A stretch of DNA of 64,000 nucleotides from positions 1-64,000 of the forward strand of contig NZ_WAJS01000001.1 in NCBI RefSeq assembly GCF_008831045.1. The letters are read 5' to 3'. Below, one piece after another: positions 15,513 through 22,885 of the stretch (position 1 is its first letter; every line of letters starts with the position of its first letter). Below the pieces are notes generated by a model that did no database searches, was not told the DNA's origin, and was given only the letters and a program-made list of their open reading frames with translations. A program made the translations under genes and the position numbers. The stretch comes from Adlercreutzia muris. GTDB taxonomy: Bacteria > Actinomycetota > Coriobacteriia > Coriobacteriales > Eggerthellaceae.

Positions 15513-15640
15513 CGTTGTTCCTCCTTTATGTCGATGACGAACCTGAAGGAGGGACAACCAAGGAGGCAGGTTACTGACGGCTCGTCGCAAGAGGGCGGCC
15601 GCACCCCGACTACCCGACGGGGTCGTGTTTTTACCTTCTG
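15513..15640 (-). promoter_or_regulatory. Structured 5' leader of yjdF, candidate yjdF riboswitch
   Basis: On the minus strand a TATACT (about 15645-15650) precedes a leader beginning AAAAACACGACCCCGTCGGG, followed by a GC-rich hairpin region (GACCCCG/CGGGGTG) and then the AGGAGG ribosome site. An ACACGA stretch and a compact fold directly ahead of yjdF are what I recall of the Rfam yjdF motif. This rests on memory of the motif, without a covariance search. Confidence 0.45.
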
Positions 15641-15660
15641 GGGAAAGTATACCGCAGGAG

Positions 15661-15695
15661 AAACGAAAAACCCTCCGCCTGAAGATGGAGGGTTT
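15661..15695 (-). terminator. Terminator of the second MATE gene
   Basis: On the minus strand AAACCCTCC and GGAGGGTTT (15687-15695 and 15668-15676) form a 9-bp stem with a 10-base loop, followed by a T-rich stretch. It separates the MATE gene ending at 15746 from yjdF. Confidence 0.75.
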
Positions 15696-15745
15696 CGGCG
15701 AGCATGTTTCTGACTGCCCGTCATGGGCATGGGGCAAGACGGTCG

Positions 15746-17122
15746 CTACCTTGACAGATTCCTTCGCTCCCACAGCTGGAGGTAGACGAAGCCGACGAGC
15801 GCGGGAAGAACCGGTGCCGCCGCCTGCGCCGTGTAGATTCCGATGAAGCCGCAACCCAGGGGGACGGACAGGAGCCAGGCCAGCCCTGCCCTCATGGCGA
15901 ATGCGTCGATGAGGGAGTTCGCCAGGGCCAGCTTCGGCGCGCCCGAGGCCAGGGCGAATGAGTCGAGGGCGTACATTGCCGCGTAGAAGATTCCGTTCAC
16001 GCTGCAGGTGATGCGAAGGTAGAGGACTGCTGCGTCGATGAGCTCCCGGCTCGAATCCCCGAAGAGCGAGACGAGCCATCCCGCGCCCAGCTGCACGGCG
16101 ATCTGGATGCCCACAGTGACGGCAATGGCCATGAGGCAGCCCGACTTGGCGAATGCGACCGCCCGCTCGGGCATCCTAGCTCCGATGCTCTGCGAGACTG
16201 CGGCGGAGACGGCCTGGCCGACGCCCCAGCAGGGCAGCCCCGCGATGGTGCTTATCTTGAGGCCGACTCCGGAGGCGGCGGCGATGGTCGGGCCGTAGGA
16301 GTTGAGCCACGCGGTCACGAGGACGTAGGAGAGGTTGATGACGGCCTGCTGCACGGCCATGGGGGCGCCCACGCGGAGGACATCCCGTGCGGCCGCGATC
16401 GCTTTCCCCCGCTCCCGGGCTTCGCGCATGGAGCGGAGCACGCTCCGGGCAGAGGCGTACCTGCGCCGCGCGAGCCACAGGGCGAAGACCGCCCCCGCGC
16501 CCTGGGCGGCCACGGTGGCGATGGCGGCGCCGACCACGCCGAGGCCGGCGCCCGCGATGAGGATGAGGTCGAGGGCTACGTTCGCTGCGGCAGAGACGGC
16601 CATGATGGCGAGGGGGCCGGCGGAGTCCCCCTGCGCCCGCAGGAATGCGCACGCCGCGTTGAGCAGGAAGAGGCCGGCTGTGCCCAGAGAGACGACCTCG
16701 AGATAGGCGGCTGTTTGGGCGAGCGAGGCGTCGGGAACGCCCATGAGGGTGAAAATGGGCTTCGCGAACGCGCAGCCTGCCAGCGTGATCGCCGCAGCCC
16801 CCAGAAGGGCGACCCCGAGAGATGCGGCGAAGGCGCGGCGCTGCCCCTGCTCGTCGCGAGCACCCACGCGGTTGCCCACCGCGACGGTGCAGCCCGACAT
16901 GAGCCCTATGGCTATCGAGCTGATGATGAAGACGATGGCGGAGGCGTTGCTGATTGCGACAAGCCCCGTCTCGCCGACGACGTTGCCAACAATGCCCATA
17001 TCGACGAACTGGTAGACGTATTGGAGGAGGTTCGCCGCGACGAGCGGGGCGGAGAACGCTGCCAGGCGCTTCGGGGCGCTTCCCTCCAGAAGGGATGACG
17101 TGTGATCTGCAGATGCTGACAT
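15746..17122 (-). CDS. MATE-family efflux transporter (second)
   Basis: A 458-residue, 12-segment transporter with two homologous halves, the first starting APKRLAAFSAPLVAANLLQYVYQFVDMGIVG and the second VLRVGAPMAVQQAVINLSYVLV, typical of MATE pumps. ATG 17122 is chosen because GAAAGG lies 7-9 bases upstream; the longer open frame runs through a terminator hairpin in the leader. It is only distantly similar to the MATE protein at 12726. The leader (17148-17390) looks like an attenuator, so ligand-controlled expression is likely. Confidence 0.88.
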   Translation of the reverse strand: MSASADHTSSLLEGSAPKRLAAFSAPLVAANLLQYVYQFVDMGIVGNVVGETGLVAISNASAIVFIISSIAIGLMSGCTVAVGNRVGARDEQGQRRAFAASLGVALLGAAAITLAGCAFAKPIFTLMGVPDASLAQTAAYLEVVSLGTAGLFLLNAACAFLRAQGDSAGPLAIMAVSAAANVALDLILIAGAGLGVVGAAIATVAAQGAGAVFALWLARRRYASARSVLRSMREARERGKAIAAARDVLRVGAPMAVQQAVINLSYVLVTAWLNSYGPTIAAASGVGLKISTIAGLPCWGVGQAVSAAVSQSIGARMPERAVAFAKSGCLMAIAVTVGIQIAVQLGAGWLVSLFGDSSRELIDAAVLYLRITCSVNGIFYAAMYALDSFALASGAPKLALANSLIDAFAMRAGLAWLLSVPLGCGFIGIYTAQAAAPVLPALVGFVYLQLWERRNLSR

Positions 17123-17147
17123 GGAAAGCCTTTCGATGGGGTGAGAA

Positions 17148-17390
17148 CAAAAAGGAACGGACGCATGCCCGTTCCCGTGCCCATCGTTCGTCTGCGCAAG
17201 CCGAAGCAACCCGTAGCGGGTTGCGGGAGCCGACGATTTATCAGGCTTCGCTCCGGTCAGCGTCTCGTCTGTGTGCTTCCGGAGCCGCCCCAATGCAGAG
17301 CTTCATGGCTGTTCCTGTCGATGCGATTACTCAAGCACATGGATTATCTCACCGGGCGCATGGGCTGGCAAGGGACGCTCGCACGCTAGC
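17148..17390 (-). promoter_or_regulatory. Riboswitch-like attenuator leader of the second MATE gene
   Basis: Just upstream of the MATE start the minus strand carries GGAACGG/CCGTTCC followed by TTTTTG (17175-17148), a terminator placed within the untranslated leader. Upstream of it are a GCAACCCG/CGGGTTGC hairpin and a longer pairing of GGCTCCGG with CCGGAGC plus ATCGT/ACGAT. A structured domain followed by a terminator ahead of a pump gene is the layout of a transcription-attenuating riboswitch. The terminator could instead end the aldo-keto reductase transcript. I do not recognise the class. Confidence 0.45.
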
Positions 17391-17391
17391 G

Positions 17392-18579
17392 CTAGCGGCT
17401 CATCAGTTTCACGCCGAGCCTGACCAGGGCCGGGAGGCCGGGAACCTGAAGGCGCCGCTTCACCGATGTCAGCTCGCTGGGGATCCGAATATGCTGGGGG
17501 CACTTCTCAAGGCAGGCTCCGCACTTGACGCAATCGCTCGCGAAGCGAGCATCGCCCACCATGGCCCCCGATGCCGTGATGTACTGGTGCATGCCCTGGT
17601 ACCAGCCGTGAGCGAAAGACGTGTTGTAGGCAGCGAAGCACATGGGGATGTTGATTCCTTTGGGACACGGCATGCAGTACCCGCACCCCGTGCAAGGAAT
17701 CCGGTAGTTTTGCGCGATGTGCTCACGGGCTTTTTCGACCGCATCCGCCTCAGCACCTTCGAGCGGGCCAGGGAGTGCCGATTCGGCCGTCTCGATATTC
17801 TGCGACAGTTGGTCCTGCGTGTTCATGCCCGAAAGCACCACCGTCGCTTCCGGGTGGTTCCATACCCAGCGAAGGGCGAGCCGTACCGGATCGTCGCTCA
17901 GGCCGGCATCGGAAAGGGCGCGCCGCGCGCCCGCTGGCAATTCGCCTGCCAGCTTGCCTCCGAGAAGCGGCTCCATGACGATGACGGGCAGGCCACGCTC
18001 TGCCGCTGCCATGAGGCCCGCCGTTCCCGCCTGATAGTCCTCGTTCATGTAGTTGTACTGAATCTGGCAGAAATCCCAGCCGAAGGAATCGAGCAGCGCA
18101 GGAAAATCTGCCTTGGGGCCATGGTATGAGAAGCCTATGTTGGCGATCCGGCTCGACCTCTTCTGCTCCGCTACCCAATCCTCGAAACCCAGAGAGCTCA
18201 AGCGATCCCATGCCGAAGCGCTCGTTACGTTGTGGACAAGATAATAATCAACATGGTCGGTGCGAAGCCTCTCAAGGGAGCGCTCCAGATACGTATCGAA
18301 ATCGCCTGACGCCTCGCATCGCGCTATCGGCAGCTTGGTGGCGATATAGACCCTCTCCCTCAGGCCGGGGTTGCGAGCGAATATCTCGCCCAGAGCAGCC
18401 TCGTTCCCGTTGTACAGATAAGCCGTGTCGAGGTAGTTGATGCCGCGCTCGACAGCTTCCACGATGAGCCGCTCAGACGCGTCAATATCGATGCGTCCTC
18501 CAGAAGAAGGGAACCTCATGCAACCGAAGCCGAGCGCCGACAACTCGTTGCCATTCTTGGGATCGGTCCTGAATTGCAT
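17392..18579 (-). CDS. Aldo/keto reductase with C-terminal 4Fe-4S domain
   Basis: A 395-residue two-domain oxidoreductase. Residues ~1-290 form an AKR barrel with the catalytic set visible as DTAYLYNG (Asp/Tyr), ATKLP (Lys) and YYLVHN (His). The C-terminal ~90 residues hold two clusters of ferredoxin-type cysteines, CTGCGYCMPCP and CVKCGACLEKCP. This architecture is common in anaerobes and reduces carbonyls, perhaps with ferredoxin electrons. ATG 18579 has AAGGAG 9 bases upstream and is preferred over the upstream codon at 18618, which lies inside the operator region. It is divergent from the TetR gene. Confidence 0.88.
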   Translation of the reverse strand: MQFRTDPKNGNELSALGFGCMRFPSSGGRIDIDASERLIVEAVERGINYLDTAYLYNGNEAALGEIFARNPGLRERVYIATKLPIARCEASGDFDTYLERSLERLRTDHVDYYLVHNVTSASAWDRLSSLGFEDWVAEQKRSSRIANIGFSYHGPKADFPALLDSFGWDFCQIQYNYMNEDYQAGTAGLMAAAERGLPVIVMEPLLGGKLAGELPAGARRALSDAGLSDDPVRLALRWVWNHPEATVVLSGMNTQDQLSQNIETAESALPGPLEGAEADAVEKAREHIAQNYRIPCTGCGYCMPCPKGINIPMCFAAYNTSFAHGWYQGMHQYITASGAMVGDARFASDCVKCGACLEKCPQHIRIPSELTSVKRRLQVPGLPALVRLGVKLMSR

Positions 18580-18605
18580 CGCGAGCACTCCTTGCGTAAA
18601 ATTAG

Positions 18606-18645
18606 TTGCACAATGCAATTAACTATAAGTTGCGATGTGCAACTT
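18606..18645. promoter_or_regulatory. Two palindromic operators between AKR and TetR genes
   Basis: TTGCA-CAA-TGCAA (18606-18618) and AAGTTGC-GATGT-GCAACTT (18627-18645) share TTGC/GCAA half-sites and lie in the short divergent region. They are placed to be bound by the TetR protein and to control both genes. Confidence 0.65.
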
Positions 18646-18668
18646 GTCAAGGAGGCGGTAGAGCTACC

Positions 18669-19355
18669 GTGACTGAAGAAGATCGGACGTACCAACGCGC
18701 GCGGACGCGTGAGCAGAAGAGCCAAAGGCTCGATGGCATCCTGGATGCCACACGATCGATACTGGATGAAGGCTCGTACCACGATGTCACCTTGAGCGCC
18801 ATAGCCGAAAGGGTCGGGTGCTCGCGCGCCAATCTCTCGCACTATGTCGGTTCTAAAGAGGAGATACTCCTGCTCCTGTACATCCGGTCATTGCGGGAGA
18901 TCTTGGAAGCTATGAAAGAGATCGACCCCGGTTCTTTGGACGTGTCCTCCATAACAGGTCTCGAGGCCGCTTCGGACACTCTAGCGGCGATGCTTGCCTC
19001 ACACAGGGACTTCGGAAGACTTGGGGCGCTTTTGACGAGCATCATAGAGACCAATGTGCGCCTGGAATGCCTCGTCGAATGCAAGCGCGAGATCATCGGA
19101 ATGATGGCAGATGGATCGAGTCTGCTCGTTGAACGCGGCCTCTTCGACGAGCTGGCTGACTCCACCAGGTTTCTCATGGACCTGTCGGACTATGTCGCTG
19201 GGCTCTACCCTGCGACCCACCCGCTCCCCATTCAGCGAGCCGCCTGCAAGGAGACGGGGTATCCGATCCTGTCGTATGAGGAGTCGTTGCGTGACTTTCT
19301 GACCGTTCAGCTTGTCGGCTATAAAGTGTTGAAGGAGAAACGGGACGACTCGTGA
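18669..19355 (+). CDS. TetR-family transcriptional regulator
   Basis: A 228-residue repressor. The N-terminal helix-turn-helix reads ILDATRSILDEGSYHDVTLSAIAERVGCSRANLSHYVGSKEEILLLLY, the rest is the helical ligand domain. GTG 18669 is preferred over ATG 18606 because the latter sits inside the operator palindrome; AAGGAGG lies ~14 bases before the GTG, a little far. Divergent from the aldo/keto reductase, which it most likely represses. Confidence 0.85.
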   Translation: MTEEDRTYQRARTREQKSQRLDGILDATRSILDEGSYHDVTLSAIAERVGCSRANLSHYVGSKEEILLLLYIRSLREILEAMKEIDPGSLDVSSITGLEAASDTLAAMLASHRDFGRLGALLTSIIETNVRLECLVECKREIIGMMADGSSLLVERGLFDELADSTRFLMDLSDYVAGLYPATHPLPIQRAACKETGYPILSYEESLRDFLTVQLVGYKVLKEKRDDS

Positions 19356-19406
19356 CCCCGCAGGCGGAAGGCCCGCCGACCCGAAGGCCGACGGGCTTGC
19401 GAGCTG

Positions 19407-20129
19407 CTATGCGGCAACCTGCTGGCCGCGCGGCTTGATGCGCGCCGTGCCGCCGTGGACGTAGTTGGTGCAGTTCCACGAGTAGTCGCCGTCGTGGTCG
19501 CACTTGGCGACGTATGGCAGGTCGGGGTACGTGACCTCCCTCCTGCCGTTCAGGGCATCGACCTCGACCGCGATGCGATTACCGCTCGGCTGTCCGAAGC
19601 CGACGACCGGGAAGACTTCCCACTTGCCGCGAATACTGTCGAACATCCACACCTCATCGCCAACCTCAAGCTCGCTTGCGGGCACGTCCACCGAGTTTAG
19701 GAACTCGCCGAGACGAAGCTCTTCGGGCATGGACGCGTCGAAGCTGCGGAGCATATCGTCGAACTTGTGCCAGTCGTGCTCCTCGCCGGGCTCGAACGCG
19801 CGCATCCCGACAGCGTTCCAGTCCTCGTCGTACTCGATCCGCAGATGCTCGGAGATCCGCCAGCCGTCGATGACGTAGACGCCGTTGTCGCCGGGGTCCA
19901 TCTGGCGGTCGGTGGTGTAGGGGTCGATGCCGAGGGACGTGCTTCCCCCGAAGAAGTTTCCCATGACCTGGCACATGCGCGCCCAGCCATACGCGTCTTG
20001 GCTCGGCGGCCGGTAGCCCTGCAGCTCGCAGTACTTGAGAAGCGGCTCCACGGTGTCGCGCCCTCCGTTCCAGTGAAGGTAGAGCCCGACCTTGCGCTCG
20101 GGCGTGGTGATGACTGCGCAGTTTCCCAT
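19407..20129 (-). CDS. Hypothetical mobile-element protein
   Basis: A 240-residue soluble acidic protein starting MGNCAVITTPERKVGLYLHWNGGRD, rich in Trp/Asp/Glu, with no transmembrane segment. AGGAGG precedes ATG 20129. I do not assign a function; similar proteins (an opening ITTPERKVGLYLHWNGG-type motif) occur, as far as I recall, in integrative elements of Actinobacteria and Firmicutes. It lies immediately downstream of the ParB-like gene in the same direction, so the two probably belong to one decayed conjugative or phage module. Confidence 0.65.
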   Translation of the reverse strand: MGNCAVITTPERKVGLYLHWNGGRDTVEPLLKYCELQGYRPPSQDAYGWARMCQVMGNFFGGSTSLGIDPYTTDRQMDPGDNGVYVIDGWRISEHLRIEYDEDWNAVGMRAFEPGEEHDWHKFDDMLRSFDASMPEELRLGEFLNSVDVPASELEVGDEVWMFDSIRGKWEVFPVVGFGQPSGNRIAVEVDALNGRREVTYPDLPYVAKCDHDGDYSWNCTNYVHGGTARIKPRGQQVAA

Positions 20130-20167
20130 GATGACCTCCTGGTGTTCGCGGCGCTCATTAGCTACGC

Positions 20168-20994
20168 CTATCGGTGGCGGGCTGACAGACGGATGCGGAG
20201 GACTTCCAGGTCGCGCGACCACGGCTCGTAGCCGCGCTTGAGGACGCGCTCCGGGAGGCCGGGCACGCAGGCCGGGATGGTGCGCATCAGGATGAACTGG
20301 TCGAGGGCCTTAGCCTTCGGCTCCTTGAAGCCCTCCCAGGCGTCGTCGGGCTCGCACTCGTAGCAGGCCTCGAAGGCCTCGTGCGCCCACCGGCGCAGCT
20401 TCGTCTGGCCTTTGGCGGGGAACTTCGGGTAGATGGACTTGGCGAACTCCGCGATGCGGCCGCCCATGGCATCGAGCGTCGCCTTGCGCCCCAGGAAGGC
20501 CTCCGTCTCCGCGACCTCCTCCGGCGTGGGCTGGTAGACGTGGGACTCGTCGTCGCAGTAGAAGGTGACGTCCGCCCCCTCGCCCCAGGGCTGGGGCCTC
20601 ACGACGGCCACGAGACCGGGGCGCCCGCAGTCGCCGCTGCATCGGAGACGGGCACGCCCAGCGAGAGCATGGTCTGGATGCTGCGCCCGCGCTCGGCCTC
20701 GGTCTGCTCGCGGCGGTGGTTGTTCTCCGCGTTGAGGATCTGCGCGATCCGGGCGTCGTCCCAGCCGTCCATCACGTAGGCGTCGGCCTCTTCGAGTCCG
20801 AGCGACTTCATGGCGGCGGTCCTGCGGTGTCCTGCGACGAGCTGGTAGGCCTCGCCGTCGGCCACCGCGATGAGCGGCGTGATCTGCCCGTTCACCTCGA
20901 TGCTCCGCGCGAGCCCCGAGACGTCGCCCAGCTCCTTGCGGTTCTGGTAGCTGCTCTCGACGCATCGGGAGAGCGGGATCTTGGTCGTTTCCAT
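20168..20994 (-). pseudogene. ParB/Srx-like nuclease-domain protein, frameshifted
   Basis: The 5' part (20994 down to ~20625) encodes a ParB N-terminal domain: IPLSRCVESSYQNRKELGDV, SIEVNGQITPLIAV, LVAGHRRTAAMKSLG and NAENNHRREQTEAERGRSIQ. The frame then runs into a stop at 20599 (…GAPVSWPS). The neighbouring frame continues sensibly as GLVAVVRPQPWGEGADVTFYCDDESHVY to 20168. One base missing in the CCCC run near 20620-20630 would join them into a ~275-residue protein. ATG 20994 follows a GGAGG site. It could be a true lesion or a sequence error in the homopolymer. Confidence 0.7.
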
Positions 20995-21207
20995 CTTTCA
21001 GACCTCCTTTAGCCTTGTCGGCTCGCCCCCTTCGGGCTCGCCTTGCGGCCGGGCTGGCGCCGTGCGAACGTGCGGGCTCAAGGCGACCGGGGGCCGAGGC
21101 GTAGGCGGGAGGCCTGATGGCGCGGCCCGGGTCCCGCCATTGCGTCGATGGTCCGCTTTCGGGAATGCACGGTTCCAAGGCGATGACGCGGCGGGTAGAA
21201 TGGAAGC

Positions 21208-22218
21208 ATGGAGAAAACGGACAGAACATATATCGCGTGGGGCCTGAACGACGGCGCCCACGAGGCGCGGAACCTCAAGCCTATGCTCACGCCCGAGGAG
21301 CAGGTGGAGCTCTTGAAGGCCAAGGGCGTCACGTTCGAGCGTTGCGACGAGGCGAAGGCTACGGAGGCGTTGGCTCGCAGAGGAATGTTCCTGCATCTGA
21401 CAGCTTGCAGGAGGCTGTTCCAGAGGTTCGCGGACGGTCCGGATGAAGGGCGCTATGTTGGCCTGGACTTCGCGGACCTGTTGGACATGGATGAGCTGGA
21501 CGCAGCGCTTCGGCGTACCTTCCTGCTTGTGTCCCAGGACGTGGAGCGTCTGGCAAAGACCGCCATCATAACCCGCGTATCCGAGAGCGAGAATGAGGAC
21601 GGCTACGGCATCGTCGCCGATTTCATGGAGTCACAAGAGCCGCGTTACCGCGGCTACATCGTGCGCGATTTGCGCCTCCGCAGGAGCGAAGAGAGCGAGG
21701 GGGACGTTTATTCGGGCCGCATCATCGACCACTATGGAGAGGCCATGCCCGTGTGGGCATTCCTAGAAGTCGTGACGTTCGGCACGCTGCTCGCCTTCTA
21801 CCTTTTTTGCTCAATGCGCTGGGATGACAACCTGATGAGGGAGGAGCACTACATCCTCAAAGGCGTCAAGACGGTGCGGAACTGCTGCTCCCACGGAAGC
21901 TGCATCCTGAACGGGATGGACAGAAGCTATGAGTCTGATTACGCATTGTCGAGCGTCATCTACAATTGGCTCAAAGAAAAAGGTGTGCCGAATAGCAAGA
22001 CGCGCCGGACGAAGCTGAAGAATCGTCGCGTGCAACAACTCCTCGAAGTGCTGGTGATGTTCGATCGGCTGGACGGGTCGACGCTCTGTGCCGATACCGA
22101 CGCTATGCTGAAGCGGTTAAAAGGGCGACTTCTCGATGCGTGCGACGGCTACGGGGAGCAAAACGGCTTCGTGTCATATCTGCGCTTCCTGGCGAACCTC
22201 ATTGACAAGGCGACCTGA
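21208..22218 (+). CDS. Abi_2-family (AbiD/AbiF-like) HEPN protein, probable abortive-infection RNase
   Basis: A 336-residue protein. It carries the Abi_2 landmarks: FADLLDMDELDAALRRTFLL (helix after the FxDL-type start), MPVWAFLEVVTFGTLLAFY (the W-E-FG helix) and VRNCCSHG. The last contains the HEPN RNxxxH motif as R224-N-C-C-S-H229, expected to cut RNA. Lactococcal AbiD and AbiF of this family stop phage by killing or arresting the infected cell. ATG 21208 has only a weak ribosome site (GAATGGAAG). A TATAAT and a two-hairpin RNA follow 9 bp after the stop, and a truncated second copy with the same RNA lies at 11084. Function is inferred from family. Confidence 0.82.
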   Translation: MEKTDRTYIAWGLNDGAHEARNLKPMLTPEEQVELLKAKGVTFERCDEAKATEALARRGMFLHLTACRRLFQRFADGPDEGRYVGLDFADLLDMDELDAALRRTFLLVSQDVERLAKTAIITRVSESENEDGYGIVADFMESQEPRYRGYIVRDLRLRRSEESEGDVYSGRIIDHYGEAMPVWAFLEVVTFGTLLAFYLFCSMRWDDNLMREEHYILKGVKTVRNCCSHGSCILNGMDRSYESDYALSSVIYNWLKEKGVPNSKTRRTKLKNRRVQQLLEVLVMFDRLDGSTLCADTDAMLKRLKGRLLDACDGYGEQNGFVSYLRFLANLIDKAT

Positions 22219-22227
22219 GGCTGGCAT

Positions 22228-22300
22228 TATAATCGCAGATTCAAAAACCTTCGGGTTTTGCATGGGCCGGTCCCACTGGGACTGGCTCTAGTTTTATCTA
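22228..22300 (+). ncRNA. Abi-associated two-hairpin RNA, copy 2
   Basis: A perfect TATAAT (22228-22233) lies 9 bp after the Abi stop codon. Then come hairpin 1 with arms AAAACC and GGTTTT closed by a TTCG loop (22242-22260), hairpin 2, GGGCCGGTCCC/GGGACTGGCTC (22264-22274/22278-22288), and the tail TAGTTTTATCTAGG. Compared with copy 1, position 9 of the hairpin 2 left arm changes U-G to C-G, and a G-C pair in hairpin 1 becomes A-U. TTGACA occurs 20 bp upstream of the -10, which is too far for a standard promoter. It may be an independent small RNA or a processed 3' end. Confidence 0.65.
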
Positions 22301-22590
22301 GGCCTGTTCCAAGACCGCATCGAGATCGCTTGCGCAGGCTTCCACGATGCAGCGGACGGCGGAAAGCTCGGAGGCGGTTATCTGCTCGCTGTCGGCCTTG
22401 TCTTCGAGCATCTTCATGAGGGATGCCGCCCCTTCCAGCCTCTCGGACGGCTGGACCGCGGCGTTGACCATCTCTTTGGTTGGGGAGCAACCTTGACTTG
22501 CTTGAAGAGGTCGAAATCTTGAGGTAGCGCTTTCTCGGGGCCGCCGTTGCGTTTCCTTCTGCGGTTGTCCGCATCGGGAGGCCAGGCGGC
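22298..22590 (-). pseudogene. Frameshifted remnant of an unknown gene
   Basis: The minus strand reads PEKALPQDFDLFKQVKVAPQPK in one frame and, after one base, KEMVNAAVQPSERLEGAASL ... ACASDLDAVLEQA to a stop at 22298. The two parts join naturally near 22478, implying a frameshifted gene. No family is recognised. Its stop codon overlaps the tail of the small RNA on the other strand. A 57-codon intact small gene starting at ATG 22471 is an alternative reading. Confidence 0.35.
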
Positions 22591-22764
22591 CCTCGCGCAA
22601 TGTGCGATGGGCGTGCGTTTCGCGGGCGCTTGCCTCGCTAGCAGCTTGGGAAGCTTGGGCCTTACCACTTGGCGACGCCCGCGTGCTGTTGAGTTATACG
22701 CTATTGATCTTTGTCGGCCCCGACTAACAGATAAAACCACAATTTTGCTCGGCGGAACGGATGT

Positions 22765-22866
22765 AGTCGATGCACCTTCCCCTATGCCCATGACCGTGTT
22801 CGGGGCGTATCCTGTATAGCGGCCGAGCGTGTACGACGGGCTCTCGTGCCTCATGAGCACCGAGGC
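22765..22866 (-). pseudogene. Second integrase C-terminal remnant
   Basis: The minus strand encodes SVLMRHESPSYTLGRYTGYAPNTVMGIGEG, which aligns with SVLMGHASSAYTLDLYAAYAPNTGIGIGKR of the remnant at 6835. The box residue G has become R and D has become G, so it is more decayed. The remaining 22303-22885 region holds only this and the frameshifted fragment at 22298-22590. Confidence 0.6.
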
Positions 22867-22885
22867 AGCAGGCCTCGCAGCCGGA

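Noticed and set aside
22201-22233. TTGACA...TATAAT as a standard promoter for the Abi-linked RNA
   Set aside because: The spacing is 20 bp, beyond the usual 16-18; only the -10 is credible. In copy 1 the equivalent is CTGACA with the same 20-bp gap.
11430-22300. The two GGGCCGG...CTGGCTC elements as a CRISPR array or insertion-sequence ends
   Set aside because: Only two copies nearly 11 kb apart, both tied to Abi gene ends at constant distance, with no spacers and no transposase.
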